A DNA stretch of 64,000 nucleotides from Acidulodesulfobacterium sp021802425 (GCA_021802425.1 JAJZXJ010000001.1:62001-126000), one strand, 5' to 3'; shown: positions 1-9,638, numbered from the stretch's first letter. Numbers and translations are program-made. Notes: a model not told the origin generated them from the sequence alone.

Positions 1-345
1 ATAGTCGGCGCGGATAGAATCGCCTCGAACGGAGATGTTGCCAATAAAATCGGGACATATCAGGTTGCGGTTCTGGCGCATGAAAATAATATTCCGTTCT
101 ATGTCGCCGCCCCGCTTTCTACCATAGATTTAAAACTCGAATCCGGCGATGAAATTCCTATAGAAGAAAGGGACATAGATGAAGTTGTTAATGTGTTCGG
201 AACAAGAATCGCCCCAAACGGCGTTGAGGCTTTAAATTACGCATTCGATATAACGCCGAATAAATATGTCAAAGCGATAATAACGGAAAAAGGAGTTTTA
301 TATCCCCCGTATAAAAAATCTATTGCAGAAGCCTTCGGTATATGA
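1..345 (+). CDS. mtnA: S-methyl-5-thioribose-1-phosphate isomerase, C-terminal part (cut by window edge)
   Basis: The reading frame is open from base 1 and encodes about 114 residues. MtnA converts methylthioribose-1-phosphate to methylthioribulose-1-phosphate in the methionine salvage pathway. The visible part starts in the conserved VGADRIASNGDVANKIGTY segment, which carries the family's catalytic aspartate. It continues through the YVAAPLSTID strand and ends in a typical ITEKGVLYPPY tail. The N-terminal two thirds lie outside the window. An eIF2B-like regulatory homologue is the main alternative, but the GADRIASNGDVANK block favours MtnA. The gene is followed by an 83-base gap and ilvE on the same strand. 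Confidence 0.9.
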   Translation: MVGADRIASNGDVANKIGTYQVAVLAHENNIPFYVAAPLSTIDLKLESGDEIPIEERDIDEVVNVFGTRIAPNGVEALNYAFDITPNKYVKAIITEKGVLYPPYKKSIAEAFGI

Positions 346-428
346 TATTATCGTATAACTTATATAAAGTAAAACACTTTTTTATTTTGATTTAGTTAAT
401 CGTTAAAATTTGAAAAAGAGAGAAAAAA

Positions 429-1376
429 ATGAGTAAAGGTAAGGAAAAAATCAGCCCTTTTGCAGGGTCTAAATTTTGGATGGATGGAGAGTTTGTAGAT
501 TATGAAGACGCAAAAGTTTCGGTGAACAGCCACTCTTTGCATTACGGCTTGGGGGCTTTCGAGGGCATCAGATGTTATGAAACAAAATCAGGCAAGCCGG
601 CGATTTTCAGGCTCGATGAACATATCGACAGAATTTATAATTCCTGCCATATACTTCAAATACCCGTTCCTTATGCAAAAAAAGAGATTAAAAGCGCAAT
701 CGTAAAAGTAGTTAAAATAAATAAATTTAAAGAATGTTATATAAGACCTGTCGTTTTTATCGGAGATAGGGGCGGATTAGGTATTTTTATAAAGGATTAT
801 GATACAAGAGTGGCGATATCGGCATGGTACTGGGGGGCGTATCTGGGGGAAGAAGCCCTTAAAACAGGCATTAGGGCCAAGGTATCGTCTTACGCAAGGT
901 TCCATGTCAACACATTTATGGGGATGTCAAAATCGACAGGCCAGTATATTAATTCCATACTTGCAAAAAAAGAGGTTGTGAGCGCCGGTTACGATGAGGC
1001 AATTATGTTGGATACCTCAGGTTTTGTTTGCGAGGCAAGCGGCGAAAATATCTTTGTTTATTCGGGCGGTTATATAAAAACTCCTCCGTTGTCATCCGTT
1101 CTTCCCGGCATCACAAGAAGCAGCGTTATAGAGGTTATGGAAAATGAAATGGGTTTAAAGGTCAAAGAAGAAAGGGTTACGAGAGACGAGCTTTATATTG
1201 CGGACGAGGTTTTTTTAACGGGTACCGCAGCCGAAGTTACGCCGGTCAGAGAAATAGACGACCGAAAGATAGGCATAGGAAAGGCGGGCAGAATTGCTCT
1301 TGAACTTCAGGAAAAGTTTTTTAACATAGTCAAAGGCGGGGATAAGAAGCATGAAAAGTGGCTGACATATCTATAA
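429..1376 (+). CDS. ilvE: Branched-chain amino acid aminotransferase
   Basis: This 315-residue PLP enzyme of fold type IV has the usual length for IlvE. It transfers the amino group between glutamate and the keto acids of valine, leucine and isoleucine. Visible motifs are LHYGLGAFEGIR near residues 37-48, the PLP-lysine region MSKSTGQYINS with Lys about 168, the EASGENIFV stretch near 209-217 and FLTGTAAEVTPV near the C terminus. D-amino acid aminotransferase and aminodeoxychorismate lyase share the fold, but the length and the N-terminal FWMDGEFVDYEDAKV block fit IlvE. The upstream purine-rich stretch AAAAAGAGAGAAAAAA is a weak ribosome binding site. The gene is alone on its strand before a convergent glycosyltransferase. 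Confidence 0.93.
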   Translation: MSKGKEKISPFAGSKFWMDGEFVDYEDAKVSVNSHSLHYGLGAFEGIRCYETKSGKPAIFRLDEHIDRIYNSCHILQIPVPYAKKEIKSAIVKVVKINKFKECYIRPVVFIGDRGGLGIFIKDYDTRVAISAWYWGAYLGEEALKTGIRAKVSSYARFHVNTFMGMSKSTGQYINSILAKKEVVSAGYDEAIMLDTSGFVCEASGENIFVYSGGYIKTPPLSSVLPGITRSSVIEVMENEMGLKVKEERVTRDELYIADEVFLTGTAAEVTPVREIDDRKIGIGKAGRIALELQEKFFNIVKGGDKKHEKWLTYL

Positions 1377-1439
1377 TAGATAGGCTCGCCGTTTCATTTT
1401 TTCATAATTTTAAGAAAACCTGCGGGAGCCAAATTCGGT

Positions 1440-2192
1440 TTAAAAATAATATTTATTTTTGTTAAGAAAAATTTGAAACAATTCTATAAGCATCGGTACG
1501 GAATCCGCAATTATATTGACATGCCCCCCCGGCTTATGTTTCCATTCGACGCTCACCTCTTTTACTTTAATATTATTCAGCAAAGCGATATAAAGTATTT
1601 CTACATCGAACGAAAACCCCTTTATTACCGATTTTGAAAATATCTTTTTAGCCGTCTCCAATCTAAAAGCTTTAAATCCGCATTGCGAATCGTAAAAATT
1701 AATGCCTAAAAGTTTAGACTTTACAAAACTAAATGTTTTTCCGACAAAATTCCTGAAGGGCGGCTGGATTATGACCGAACCGCCTTCCAAATAGCGGGAA
1801 CCTATTATGACATCCAGATCCTTGTCTTTTTTAAAAATATTGATAAATTTGGCAATCTCGCCCGCATCCGTCGATGAATCCGCATCCATAAAAAATACAT
1901 ATTCATAATTAGCGGACAGAATGCCCTCTTTAACAGCCGTTCCCTTTCCCGACCTCGTAATGGTGATAATCCGTAAATCGGATGCGAGCATATCTTTCAA
2001 TACAGTGACGGTTCCATCCGTGCTTCCGTCGTCAACCGCTATTATCTCATATGCGTATTTTTTTGATTTTAAATATGACCTGAGCCCGGAAATCGTTTGT
2101 TTAATTCTTCTTTCCTCGTTGTAAGCCGGAATAATGACGGATACGGAAGTTTTGGCAGTTTTATAATCGATATTAGAGGTATTTTCGGACAT
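1440..2192 (-). CDS. Family 2 glycosyltransferase, dolichyl-phosphate glucosyltransferase-like
   Basis: This 250-residue GT-A fold glycosyltransferase has the pattern VSVIIPAYNEERRIKQTI, then VDDGSTDGT, then the metal-binding FFMDADSSTD, then IIGSRYLEGG and DSQCGFKAF. That order is typical of DPG/DPM synthases, which transfer a sugar from a nucleotide donor to a polyprenyl phosphate carrier. No membrane segment follows the catalytic domain, so it is probably a peripheral enzyme on the inner face of the membrane. It is transcribed toward ilvE and away from the deacetylase gene, with about 150 AT-rich bases between the divergent starts. The real donor and acceptor cannot be told from sequence. 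Confidence 0.85.
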   Translation of the reverse strand: MSENTSNIDYKTAKTSVSVIIPAYNEERRIKQTISGLRSYLKSKKYAYEIIAVDDGSTDGTVTVLKDMLASDLRIITITRSGKGTAVKEGILSANYEYVFFMDADSSTDAGEIAKFINIFKKDKDLDVIIGSRYLEGGSVIIQPPFRNFVGKTFSFVKSKLLGINFYDSQCGFKAFRLETAKKIFSKSVIKGFSFDVEILYIALLNNIKVKEVSVEWKHKPGGHVNIIADSVPMLIELFQIFLNKNKYYF

Positions 2193-2341
2193 TTAAATTT
2201 AAATAAACTCCTTGCTTAATTCGTTTGCATTTATTAAATTTATTATTTTTTATACGTGATAAATATATTATAATGTTTTAGCCGAATATACAATTCATTT
2301 GTTTAAAAATTTTAAAGAATAATATAAAATAGTAATAATAC

Positions 2342-3127
2342 ATGATACAAAATCCAAAATTTATAATCCTTTTATACCATAAAATAGGGAAATATTCGCA
2401 AAACGCAAAATTTCCCGGCCTTTATGTTGCCGAAGAGGATTTTGACAGGCAGATAAAATATTTAAAAAATTCCGGCTATACCTTTTTAACTCTGTCGGAA
2501 TTAAAAACCGTGTATGATTATTACGCAGGCAATACGGGTTTAGTTAAAAAACCCCGTTCAACCGAAGGTTTTCAAAATTTAATAAACGAAAAGAGTAAAT
2601 ATGCAACTATAACCTTCGACGACGGTTCTAAATCGGTTTATTCGAATGGACTTAAAGTTATGGCCGCGAACGGCGTCAGGGGTGCGGTTTTTATGGTTTC
2701 CGGGCTTATAGGCGGGCTTAACGATTGGGACATAAAAAACGGCGAAAACAGGGATGAAATGCTGGCTGCGGATGAACTGAAAGAGATGATAAATTACGGC
2801 ATCGAGATAGGCGCCCATACTAAAACGCACCCGCGCCTTACCCAAATTTCGCCGGATAAAGCTTTTAATGAAATTGCCGCGTCCAAAAAAGACCTTGAGA
2901 ATTTATTGGGTATTAATATAAATTTTTTTGCTTATCCGTACGGGGATTTTAACGAAGAAGTTGCGGCGCTTGTTAAAAAGGCGGGTTTTCTCGGCGCCTG
3001 TATAACAAAAACTGGTATCGTAAAAAGGGGAGCAGATTTTTTTGCGTTAAAAAGGGTTGCAATAAGACATAATACCGATTTTTTTAAATTTAAAAGAAAG
3101 ATATTTAAAGTGAAGCTGTTTTATTAA
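2342..3127 (+). CDS. Polysaccharide deacetylase family protein
   Basis: This 261-residue NodB-homology protein belongs to carbohydrate esterase family 4. The metal-binding and catalytic motifs are visible: TFDDG near residues 91-95 (motif 1), GAHTKTHPRLT (motif 2, HxxxH/HP) and FAYPYGDF (motif 3). Such enzymes remove N-acetyl groups from sugars in glycans. No signal peptide is evident, which suggests action on a cytoplasmic or membrane-linked intermediate rather than on peptidoglycan outside. It opens the rightward glycan cluster, and the next gene begins about 20 bases later. The substrate is unknown. Confidence 0.88.
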   Translation: MIQNPKFIILLYHKIGKYSQNAKFPGLYVAEEDFDRQIKYLKNSGYTFLTLSELKTVYDYYAGNTGLVKKPRSTEGFQNLINEKSKYATITFDDGSKSVYSNGLKVMAANGVRGAVFMVSGLIGGLNDWDIKNGENRDEMLAADELKEMINYGIEIGAHTKTHPRLTQISPDKAFNEIAASKKDLENLLGININFFAYPYGDFNEEVAALVKKAGFLGACITKTGIVKRGADFFALKRVAIRHNTDFFKFKRKIFKVKLFY

Positions 3128-3147
3128 CAGGTCAGGTGTGCCGGCAA

Positions 3148-4248
3148 ATGACAGATAATAAAAAAGTAAAGAATATTTTAATTATAAAATTAAGTTCTAT
3201 AGGCGACTGCCTTCTTGCGACTCCCGCAATCGAATCGATAAGGAAGGGTTATCCGGACAGCTTTATTACATGGCTTATAGAGGACAAATCTAAGGACATC
3301 GCTTTGTTAAACCCTAATGTGGATGAAGTTATAGTCATCGATAAAAAAAATTTCAAAATCCGCGACTATTTATCTTTAATTAAAAGATTGAGAAGCCGCC
3401 GTTATGATTTGTCCATCGATTTGCAGGGAGTGGACAGAACATCCGTTTTTGCCTTTTTAAGCGGGGCTAAAATAAGGTATGTGGAAGAATATGCCGATTT
3501 AGGTTTTTTGAACAATAAAAAGATTATCAGAAGAGGGAGGCCGCTTGAGCATGCCGTCAATTTTTATCAGTTTCTGGCCGAAAACGGAGGCGGAAAAAAA
3601 ATACCGGATGTAAGCCTTACGCTTATCACGAGCGATGAGGATAAAAAGTTTGCCGACGATTTTTTAAGAAAGAATTTTGGGAACCTCGATAATATATTCG
3701 TGGGGATAAATCCGACGGGGGCATGGAAAACGAAGAGGTGGCCGATTAAATACTTTATAGAACTTTCTACGAGGCTCATCCTCTCTTTTAATGCAAACAT
3801 CGTGATTTTCGGCGGAAAGGGCGATGAATATTTTGCGCAGGAGATTCTAAAAGAGGTTGGCGAGGGTAAAATCAAAAGCGCTATTTCTAAAACCTCGCTA
3901 AAACAGGCAAAGGAGCTTCTCGGGAAAATGGATTATTTTGTAACCCCCGATAGCGGTTTAATGCATATAGCATCGAGCATAGAAGGCCTCAAAACGATTG
4001 CGCTGTTTGGTTCAACCGATCCAAAACTTACAGGCCCCGTTGGAAAGAATAATGTAATTTTAAGAGATAACCTTTACTGTATCCCTTGTTTTAAAAAGGA
4101 GTGCCCACTTAATAAGATTGAAAACAAAAATTTGCAGGAGTGCGTTTTATGCATGAAAAGAATTACTCCCGATAAGGTTTTCAATGAAATAAGCAAAGAT
4201 ATAAAAGCGCAAAAGCAACACGCTCAATTATTAACCCTGCGTAAATAA
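3148..4248 (+). CDS. Family 9 glycosyltransferase (LPS heptosyltransferase family)
   Basis: This GT-B protein of about 366 residues resembles ADP-heptose:LPS heptosyltransferases such as WaaF and WaaQ. It starts with KNILIIKLSSIGDCLLATPAI and has the sugar-nucleotide-binding stretch VTPDSGLMHIASSIEGLKTIALFGSTDP. These motifs are diagnostic of GT9. A Cys cluster near the C terminus (CIPCFKKECP, then CVLCM) is common in deltaproteobacterial members. It would add heptose to the inner LPS core. The frame is open from a GTG at 3136, but ATG 3148 lies about 9 bases after AGGTG and is preferred. The heptose kinase at 8.65 kb would help supply the donor. Confidence 0.87.
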   Translation: MTDNKKVKNILIIKLSSIGDCLLATPAIESIRKGYPDSFITWLIEDKSKDIALLNPNVDEVIVIDKKNFKIRDYLSLIKRLRSRRYDLSIDLQGVDRTSVFAFLSGAKIRYVEEYADLGFLNNKKIIRRGRPLEHAVNFYQFLAENGGGKKIPDVSLTLITSDEDKKFADDFLRKNFGNLDNIFVGINPTGAWKTKRWPIKYFIELSTRLILSFNANIVIFGGKGDEYFAQEILKEVGEGKIKSAISKTSLKQAKELLGKMDYFVTPDSGLMHIASSIEGLKTIALFGSTDPKLTGPVGKNNVILRDNLYCIPCFKKECPLNKIENKNLQECVLCMKRITPDKVFNEISKDIKAQKQHAQLLTLRK

Positions 4249-4262
4249 ATTTATTATAATTA

Positions 4263-5429
4263 ATGTTTAAAATTATAAGGACGGAAGAAGAATTTAATGC
4301 AATCAAAGCCGATTGGGACAGGTTTACCGACAACAATTCGGACTCCAATGTATTTTTATCCCATGATTGGATAGCTTCATGGATTAAATATTTTTTAAAG
4401 GGAAAAAAGGGCAGGCAGCTTTTCGTTATAGCGGAGTATGACGATAACGAAGGTACGATAAAATCTATTGCGCCGATTTATATCGATGTTTTTTTCCTTG
4501 TTTTTAAATGTTTAAGGTTTATAAGCGATGACTATTCCGACTATTTGGGAATAGCGGCCGATAATACAGGCGCTATCTTTAACATGCTGGATGAAATTAA
4601 TTCTTATTTAAATGTGAAACGCGGGGAATATAAAGAAATTAAAGAAATAAATAAAAAAGAAGAAAATGGGTTTAGGGCAGATATGATATATTTAAAACAG
4701 GTTTCCGAGGAACAAAGCGGTAAAATATTAAAATATGAAAAAGATAAACTTCATTTAACAAGGAAGTCCGGCGGGGATTGCTATTATGCCCTTCTGCCTC
4801 ATACCGTAGAAAAATATCTTGAGGGGTTTAATTCAAAACAAAGGTATAATATACTGAAAAGGGTTAAGACGGCAGAAAAAAAAGGCGTTCAATATATTTC
4901 CATAAGTATTAAAAACGGCGACGGCAATAACATTGATTATTATCTTGAGGAATTTTTTAAATTACACCAAAAAAGATGGAATAAGAAGGGCAAACGGGGG
5001 GTTTTTCATAATAATAAAATAAACGCATTTTTTAAGAGCCTCTTTACCGCTTTATACAATAATGGAATTCTTAACCTGTCTTTTTTAAAGTATAATGACA
5101 GATTAATAGCCGCTTCCGCCTGTTTCGACATTAAAGATAAAAGGCAGGTTTATTTACCGGGCTTCGATCCGGAATATTCTTTTTTACAGCCCGGAATCGT
5201 GCTCACATATTATAATATAAGAGAGGCTGTTTCATTAAACTGCAAAGAGTTCGATTTTTTAAAAGGGTCTGAGGATTATAAAAGGCGCTTTCTTGCGGTA
5301 AAAAGGGCAAACTATAAGATTTATATTTATAAAACTAAGATTATTTATCCGATATTTAAATTAAATTTATTCTTAAAAAACGAGTTTTTTCCAAAAATAA
5401 AAAATATTTTTATTTGTAAATATGAATAA
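4263..5429 (+). CDS. GNAT/FemAB-like acyltransferase (CelD/BcsL type)
   Basis: This protein of 388 residues is in the middle of the LPS gene cluster. The N-terminal part (SHDWIASWIKYF, then RFISDDYSDYLG) and the C-terminal block (LKYNDRLIAASACFDIKDKRQVYLPGFDPEY, seen in parts) match the CelD/BcsL acetyltransferase-like family. That family has a GNAT fold and a double domain like FemAB. Members occur in polysaccharide clusters, where an acyl or aminoacyl group is probably added to a sugar, but the reaction is unproven. The last eight bases overlap the next gene, so it is translationally coupled to the second heptosyltransferase. The start ATG lies 14 bases after the previous stop. Confidence 0.75.
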   Translation: MFKIIRTEEEFNAIKADWDRFTDNNSDSNVFLSHDWIASWIKYFLKGKKGRQLFVIAEYDDNEGTIKSIAPIYIDVFFLVFKCLRFISDDYSDYLGIAADNTGAIFNMLDEINSYLNVKRGEYKEIKEINKKEENGFRADMIYLKQVSEEQSGKILKYEKDKLHLTRKSGGDCYYALLPHTVEKYLEGFNSKQRYNILKRVKTAEKKGVQYISISIKNGDGNNIDYYLEEFFKLHQKRWNKKGKRGVFHNNKINAFFKSLFTALYNNGILNLSFLKYNDRLIAASACFDIKDKRQVYLPGFDPEYSFLQPGIVLTYYNIREAVSLNCKEFDFLKGSEDYKRRFLAVKRANYKIYIYKTKIIYPIFKLNLFLKNEFFPKIKNIFICKYE

Positions 5430-6492
5430 TAATAGAAATTTTTTGATATTCGGTCATAATTACATCGGCGATACATTAATGTTGACCCCGGCTATCAGAG
5501 CCTTGAAGTCTAAATTTCCGGAGAGCAAAATTATCGCCGTAGCGTCTAAGAGCGCGTCCCCTGTTCTAAAAAGAAATCCCGATGTATGGAAAGTGGTCGA
5601 GATGGAAAAAGTAAAGGGGATGCGGGGCATATTCGGCGTGTTAAATTTATTTCTAAAATTAAGAAATATAGAATTAGAAGAATTAGGCAAAGAAAAATTT
5701 TATGCCTGCATTAATTTTTTAACCTCTTTTAAATTCGCTATTATTGGATTTTTACTTTCAAAAAAACAAATCGGTCAGAATAAAGCATTAAATAATTTTT
5801 TTTTTCATGATAAAATTGAATTCGGCGAAGGTTTACATAATATAGATAAGTCGCTTAAATTTATCGAACCGTTTTATATAAAGCAAAAATATCAGGATAG
5901 AAATTGCGCTTACGAGGTTTATGAAGAAGATATCAAAAATGCAAGAAATATTTTAAAAAATTCATTTACGGGTTATGATGAAAATAATAAAGTAGTTTTG
6001 TTTTCCCCTGGTTCTACAAGGAAGTCTAAAGAGGCAAACCCGGAAACTTTCTCTCTTTTTGCGGATTATTTAAATGGAAAAGGGTACCGTATAATTATAA
6101 CAGGCTCTCAAAGAGACAGGGAACTGTCCCAAAAAATACTAAATAAAATTGAGAGTAAGCATCTTAGCGCCGACATAACCGGTTTAACCGATATTTACAT
6201 GCTTGGCGGATTAATCAAGCTTTCTTGCCTTGTCGTAAGCGTTGACAACGGGACTATGCACTTAGCCTCAGCCATAAAAACCCCTCTTATAGCCCTTTTC
6301 GGCTCTACCGACCCTGCCGTCTGCGGTCCTGTTTCGGGGAACAGCTATATAATAGACAAAAAAGTGGAATGTTATCATTGCTTTTACAAGGATTGTTCAA
6401 AGAAAAATTTTAATAAAAACTATTTTCCGGATTGCATGGGGTTTATAGTATTAGACGATTTAATAGAAGGGGCAAAAAGGCTGTTAAAATGA
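5422..6492 (+). CDS. Family 9 glycosyltransferase (second heptosyltransferase-like protein)
   Basis: This 356-residue GT9 protein has the family opening FLIFGHNYIGDTLMLTPAI, an SPGSTRKSKEANPETF acceptor-loop region and the donor-binding VSVDNGTMHLASAIKTPLIA followed by LFGSTDPAVCGP. A Cys pattern (CYHCFYKDC, then DCM) closes the protein, as in the other GT9 of the cluster. It probably adds a second heptose or related sugar to the core. It overlaps the upstream acyltransferase by 8 bases and the next gene by 4 (ATGA). The two GT9 proteins are only moderately alike, so recent duplication is unlikely. Confidence 0.86.
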   Translation: MNNNRNFLIFGHNYIGDTLMLTPAIRALKSKFPESKIIAVASKSASPVLKRNPDVWKVVEMEKVKGMRGIFGVLNLFLKLRNIELEELGKEKFYACINFLTSFKFAIIGFLLSKKQIGQNKALNNFFFHDKIEFGEGLHNIDKSLKFIEPFYIKQKYQDRNCAYEVYEEDIKNARNILKNSFTGYDENNKVVLFSPGSTRKSKEANPETFSLFADYLNGKGYRIIITGSQRDRELSQKILNKIESKHLSADITGLTDIYMLGGLIKLSCLVVSVDNGTMHLASAIKTPLIALFGSTDPAVCGPVSGNSYIIDKKVECYHCFYKDCSKKNFNKNYFPDCMGFIVLDDLIEGAKRLLK

Positions 6493-7454
6493 AAATTTCA
6501 GGATTTACTTTTATCAGAAACGGGGTTTTAATGGAATATCCGTTTATAGAGTCTATTAAATCGGCTCTTCCATTGTGCGACGAATTTGTGGTTGTCGTCT
6601 GCGAAGGTTCGGATAGCACAAAGGATGAGCTGGAAAAGTTAAGAGGTGAAAATTCTAAAATCAGGCTTATAGACGAGGGTTGGAATGTTGCAAAAAAAAG
6701 CGGGTCTATTTTATCGGAAAAGACCAATATAGCGATAAAAAATATCACGGGAGATTACGGTTTATATGTCCAGTGCGACGAAGGCTTACACGAAAAGGAT
6801 TATGAAAAAATAATCGGAGTGCTGGAAGACAATTTAAATAATAAGGATATAAAGGGGTTCGTATTTGATTATGTACATTTCTTCGGCGGCTATTTTTCAT
6901 ATGCAAAGAAGACCGAAAAAAGGTTTTTTTATGATAAAGAGGTCCGCATTATAAGAAACGACGGTACGGTATTTTCATGGGGCGACGCAATGGGGTTTAA
7001 AGATATCAACGGTTTAAAAATCAATTTGGAAAATAAAAACGCCGCACCGCTTAATGCAACGATGTATCATTACGGCAGGGCAAAAAATCCGGTTGGCATG
7101 TATAAAAAGGATAAAGAAATGGAGAGGCTTTATAACCATAAAATAATAAATATTTTAAAACACTGGGTTTCCAATTATGACCCGCGCGTCGATAAGTATA
7201 TTTATTCCGATTTTAGCTGGCTTGAAAGAGTTGACAGGAATAATTTGGAATTTCATCCCGCCCCTTTTAGAGAACTTGCCTTCCGGCAGGACTGGGATGT
7301 TGACGATTTTAAAGTATTTATGAAAGAAAAAAAGGGTGTAAAGCAGTTTTTTCGCATGATAATATATAGAATCGTTAAAGATACGATAAATGAAACTTTA
7401 AATGCAATTAAAAAGGTAAAGGCTTTTTTAGGAATAAATAATAAAATAAAGTAA
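6489..7454 (+). CDS. Glycosyltransferase family 2-like protein
   Basis: This protein is about 321 residues long. The frame is open from 6432, but ATG 6489 is preferred because it overlaps the preceding stop codon as ATGA and begins directly with KISGFTFIRNGVLMEYPFIE, a typical GT2-like opening. The region DEFVVVVCEGSDSTKDELEKL is the nucleotide-binding strand. LYVQCDEGLHEKDY looks like a replaced DxD metal site. The C-terminal part is rich in basic and aromatic residues and has no clear transmembrane segment. It sits in the envelope glycan operon, so a role in core or O-chain assembly is likely. The substrate is unknown. Confidence 0.72.
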   Translation: MKISGFTFIRNGVLMEYPFIESIKSALPLCDEFVVVVCEGSDSTKDELEKLRGENSKIRLIDEGWNVAKKSGSILSEKTNIAIKNITGDYGLYVQCDEGLHEKDYEKIIGVLEDNLNNKDIKGFVFDYVHFFGGYFSYAKKTEKRFFYDKEVRIIRNDGTVFSWGDAMGFKDINGLKINLENKNAAPLNATMYHYGRAKNPVGMYKKDKEMERLYNHKIINILKHWVSNYDPRVDKYIYSDFSWLERVDRNNLEFHPAPFRELAFRQDWDVDDFKVFMKEKKGVKQFFRMIIYRIVKDTINETLNAIKKVKAFLGINNKIK

Positions 7455-7488
7455 AGCAGGGAAAATTAAAATAAAAATAAAATAAAAA

Positions 7489-8598
7489 ATGAGAATTCTG
7501 GAATTTATAACCCCTTCAAATATAGGAGGCGCGGAAAATTATTTAGTGAACCTTTCAAAAAAACTTAAAGAAAAAGGGAATGATGTATATATTTTATCTT
7601 CTAATCCCCAAAACAGGAAAAATCCCGATTTATCCGTTGCGGAATTTTTAAGCAAAAGCGGGTTGCCGTTTAAGCTGATGAACATCCGTTTTAAGTACAG
7701 CCCTCTTGCAATTCTTAAGGTTTTATATTTTTCAAAAAAAAATAATATCGAGATAATTCATACCCATCTTTCTAAGGCAAATATAATTGGCGCCGCCGTC
7801 TCGAAGATTTTGGGAATCAGGTCCGTGGCAACGGCTCACGGGCTTAATAAAAAATCTCAGTATAAATATACAGGCAGTATAATATGCGTATCAAACGCCG
7901 TTAAAGAAAACCTTTTATCGCAGGGCGTAAACGAAAAAATGCTTCATGTGATATATAACGGCATAGACACGGGTAAATTTAATCCAAATGCGGAAGGACT
8001 GCATAAAAGAGGATTAGATATAGCCTTTAAAGATAAAGCAGGATTTAATGCAGGTATTATTGCCAGGTTGTCCTATGAAAAAGGGGTGGATTTATTTTTA
8101 GAAGCGGCGCGCCTTACATTAAATAAAATTCCGGATTCAAAATTTTTTATTGCGGGAAACGGATTTTTAAAAGACGAATTAATAAAAAAAGCCGATAATT
8201 TAGGAATCGGTAATTCGGTTTATTTTTTAGGATTTGTAGGGGATAATCTGGTTTCTTTTATAAATGAACTGGACGTTGTTGTTTTCCCCTCATTAAAAGA
8301 GGGGCTGCCGCTTTCTCTTATCGAGTCGATGTCGATGGAAAAGGTCGTAATAGTTTCGGATGCCGGCGGAATGCCGGAGGTTGTAGAAGACGGGGAAAAC
8401 GGGTTTATAGTAAAAAAGGGGGATATAGAAGGTATTTATCAAAAATTGGCTTTTGTGTATAATAACAAAAACATTATGGAAAAAATGGGCAAAGAGGCCA
8501 GAAAAACCGTAGAGGAAAAGTTTAATACGGATATTATGGCGGACAAAACCGAAGATTTATTTAAAACTATTTTACTTAATCCATCGGCTTTGCCTTAA
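7489..8598 (+). CDS. Family 4 glycosyltransferase
   Basis: This GT-B retaining glycosyltransferase has 369 residues. It opens with MRILEFITPSNIGGAENYLV, the glycine-rich acceptor-side loop. It then has IIHTHLSKANIIG, VIYNGIDTGKF, the donor-binding AGIIARLSYEKGVDLFLEA and the EX7E motif in the stretch FPSLKEGLPLSLIESMSMEK. These are the hallmarks of the GT4 family, whose members build LPS core, O-antigen and capsule. The gene starts 34 bases after the preceding stop in an A-rich spacer without a strong ribosome binding site. Specificity cannot be predicted. Confidence 0.88.
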   Translation: MRILEFITPSNIGGAENYLVNLSKKLKEKGNDVYILSSNPQNRKNPDLSVAEFLSKSGLPFKLMNIRFKYSPLAILKVLYFSKKNNIEIIHTHLSKANIIGAAVSKILGIRSVATAHGLNKKSQYKYTGSIICVSNAVKENLLSQGVNEKMLHVIYNGIDTGKFNPNAEGLHKRGLDIAFKDKAGFNAGIIARLSYEKGVDLFLEAARLTLNKIPDSKFFIAGNGFLKDELIKKADNLGIGNSVYFLGFVGDNLVSFINELDVVVFPSLKEGLPLSLIESMSMEKVVIVSDAGGMPEVVEDGENGFIVKKGDIEGIYQKLAFVYNNKNIMEKMGKEARKTVEEKFNTDIMADKTEDLFKTILLNPSALP

Positions 8599-8650
8599 CC
8601 TTTGATCGTTAAACTTAAAGAAAACAGCTCTTATAACTTCAAATTATGCC

Positions 8651-9628
8651 ATGAACGAAAACTTATTAAACATCGTTAAAAAATTCCATAAAGCAAAAAT
8701 ACTTGTTATAGGGGATATTATGGTTGACCATTTTGTTTACGGTACGGTTGACAGAATATCTCCCGAAGCCCCTGTTCCGGTGGTGCAGGTCAAATCTGAA
8801 AAATTGATGCCCGGGGGAGCCGCCAATGTCGTAAACAATGTGTCCAAATTAGGAGCTAAGGTTTATGTGGCGGGAGTTGTCGGAAATGATTATAACGGCA
8901 ATATTTTAAAACGGATGGTTGACAAAGAGACTGTAAATTCCGAAGGCATATTGACGCTCGATAATTTTCAAACAATCATAAAGACAAGAGTAATTGCGCA
9001 CAATCAACAAATAGTCAGATTTGATAAAGAAAATAATGGAAAATTTAGCGGGGGTGTTTATAAAGCACTTATTTCAGGTATTAAAAAAATAGCGGACGAT
9101 ATCGATGCCGTTATAATCTCCGATTACGGCAAGGGATTAATAGAAAAAAAGTTTTTTTCGACGGTTGTGAATTTTTTGAGGGAAAAAGGTAAATTTATAT
9201 CCCTTGATCCAAAGGTCGAAAATTTTAAATTTTATAAGAATATCTCGATTTTAACGCCTAATATTAACGAAGCTTTCGGCGGGTCTGGAATCAAAATAAA
9301 AGATGAAAAAACTCTTATCAAGGCAAGCAAAATGATATTTAAGAAGGTAAAGTCCGATTATTTGCTCATTACAAGGGGGGAATCCGGTATGTCGCTTTTT
9401 TATCCGGATAATAAATCCGAGCATTTAAAAGCCCGCGCAAAAGATGTCTATGATGTAACCGGCGCCGGAGATACCGTTATTTCTACTCTTACCGTTGCCA
9501 AAAGCGTCGGCGCCGGCATTTTTGAAGCTTGCTACATTGCGAATGCCGCCGCGAGTATTGCCGTTTCGCAGTTGGGGACTTATGCGGTCGGCGTGGAAGA
9601 ATTGATGAAAGTTTTATCGGAGCAATAA
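8651..9628 (+). CDS. hldA: D-glycero-beta-D-manno-heptose-7-phosphate kinase
   Basis: This 325-residue PfkB/ribokinase-family enzyme phosphorylates heptose-7-phosphate at C1 on the route to ADP-heptose. It begins with a typical RfaE1 opening (KAKILVIGDIMVDHFVYG, then RISPEAPVPVV), has the sugar-binding MPGGAANVVNNVSKLGAKV, and ends with the ATP and catalytic-base motif YDVTGAGDTVISTLTVA. The length covers only the kinase half. The adenylyltransferase half found in fused HldE proteins is absent, so a separate hldC-type gene is expected elsewhere. It supplies the donor route for the two GT9 proteins upstream. A perfect 18-base inverted repeat begins 11 bases after the stop. Confidence 0.9.
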   Translation: MNENLLNIVKKFHKAKILVIGDIMVDHFVYGTVDRISPEAPVPVVQVKSEKLMPGGAANVVNNVSKLGAKVYVAGVVGNDYNGNILKRMVDKETVNSEGILTLDNFQTIIKTRVIAHNQQIVRFDKENNGKFSGGVYKALISGIKKIADDIDAVIISDYGKGLIEKKFFSTVVNFLREKGKFISLDPKVENFKFYKNISILTPNINEAFGGSGIKIKDEKTLIKASKMIFKKVKSDYLLITRGESGMSLFYPDNKSEHLKARAKDVYDVTGAGDTVISTLTVAKSVGAGIFEACYIANAAASIAVSQLGTYAVGVEELMKVLSEQ

Positions 9629-9638
9629 AGGCAGCCGC

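Noticed and set aside
6432..6489. Upstream start for the GT2-like gene at 6432
   Set aside because: It would overlap the preceding heptosyltransferase by about 60 bases with a non-conserved basic extension. ATG 6489 overlaps the stop as ATGA and begins at the conserved strand.
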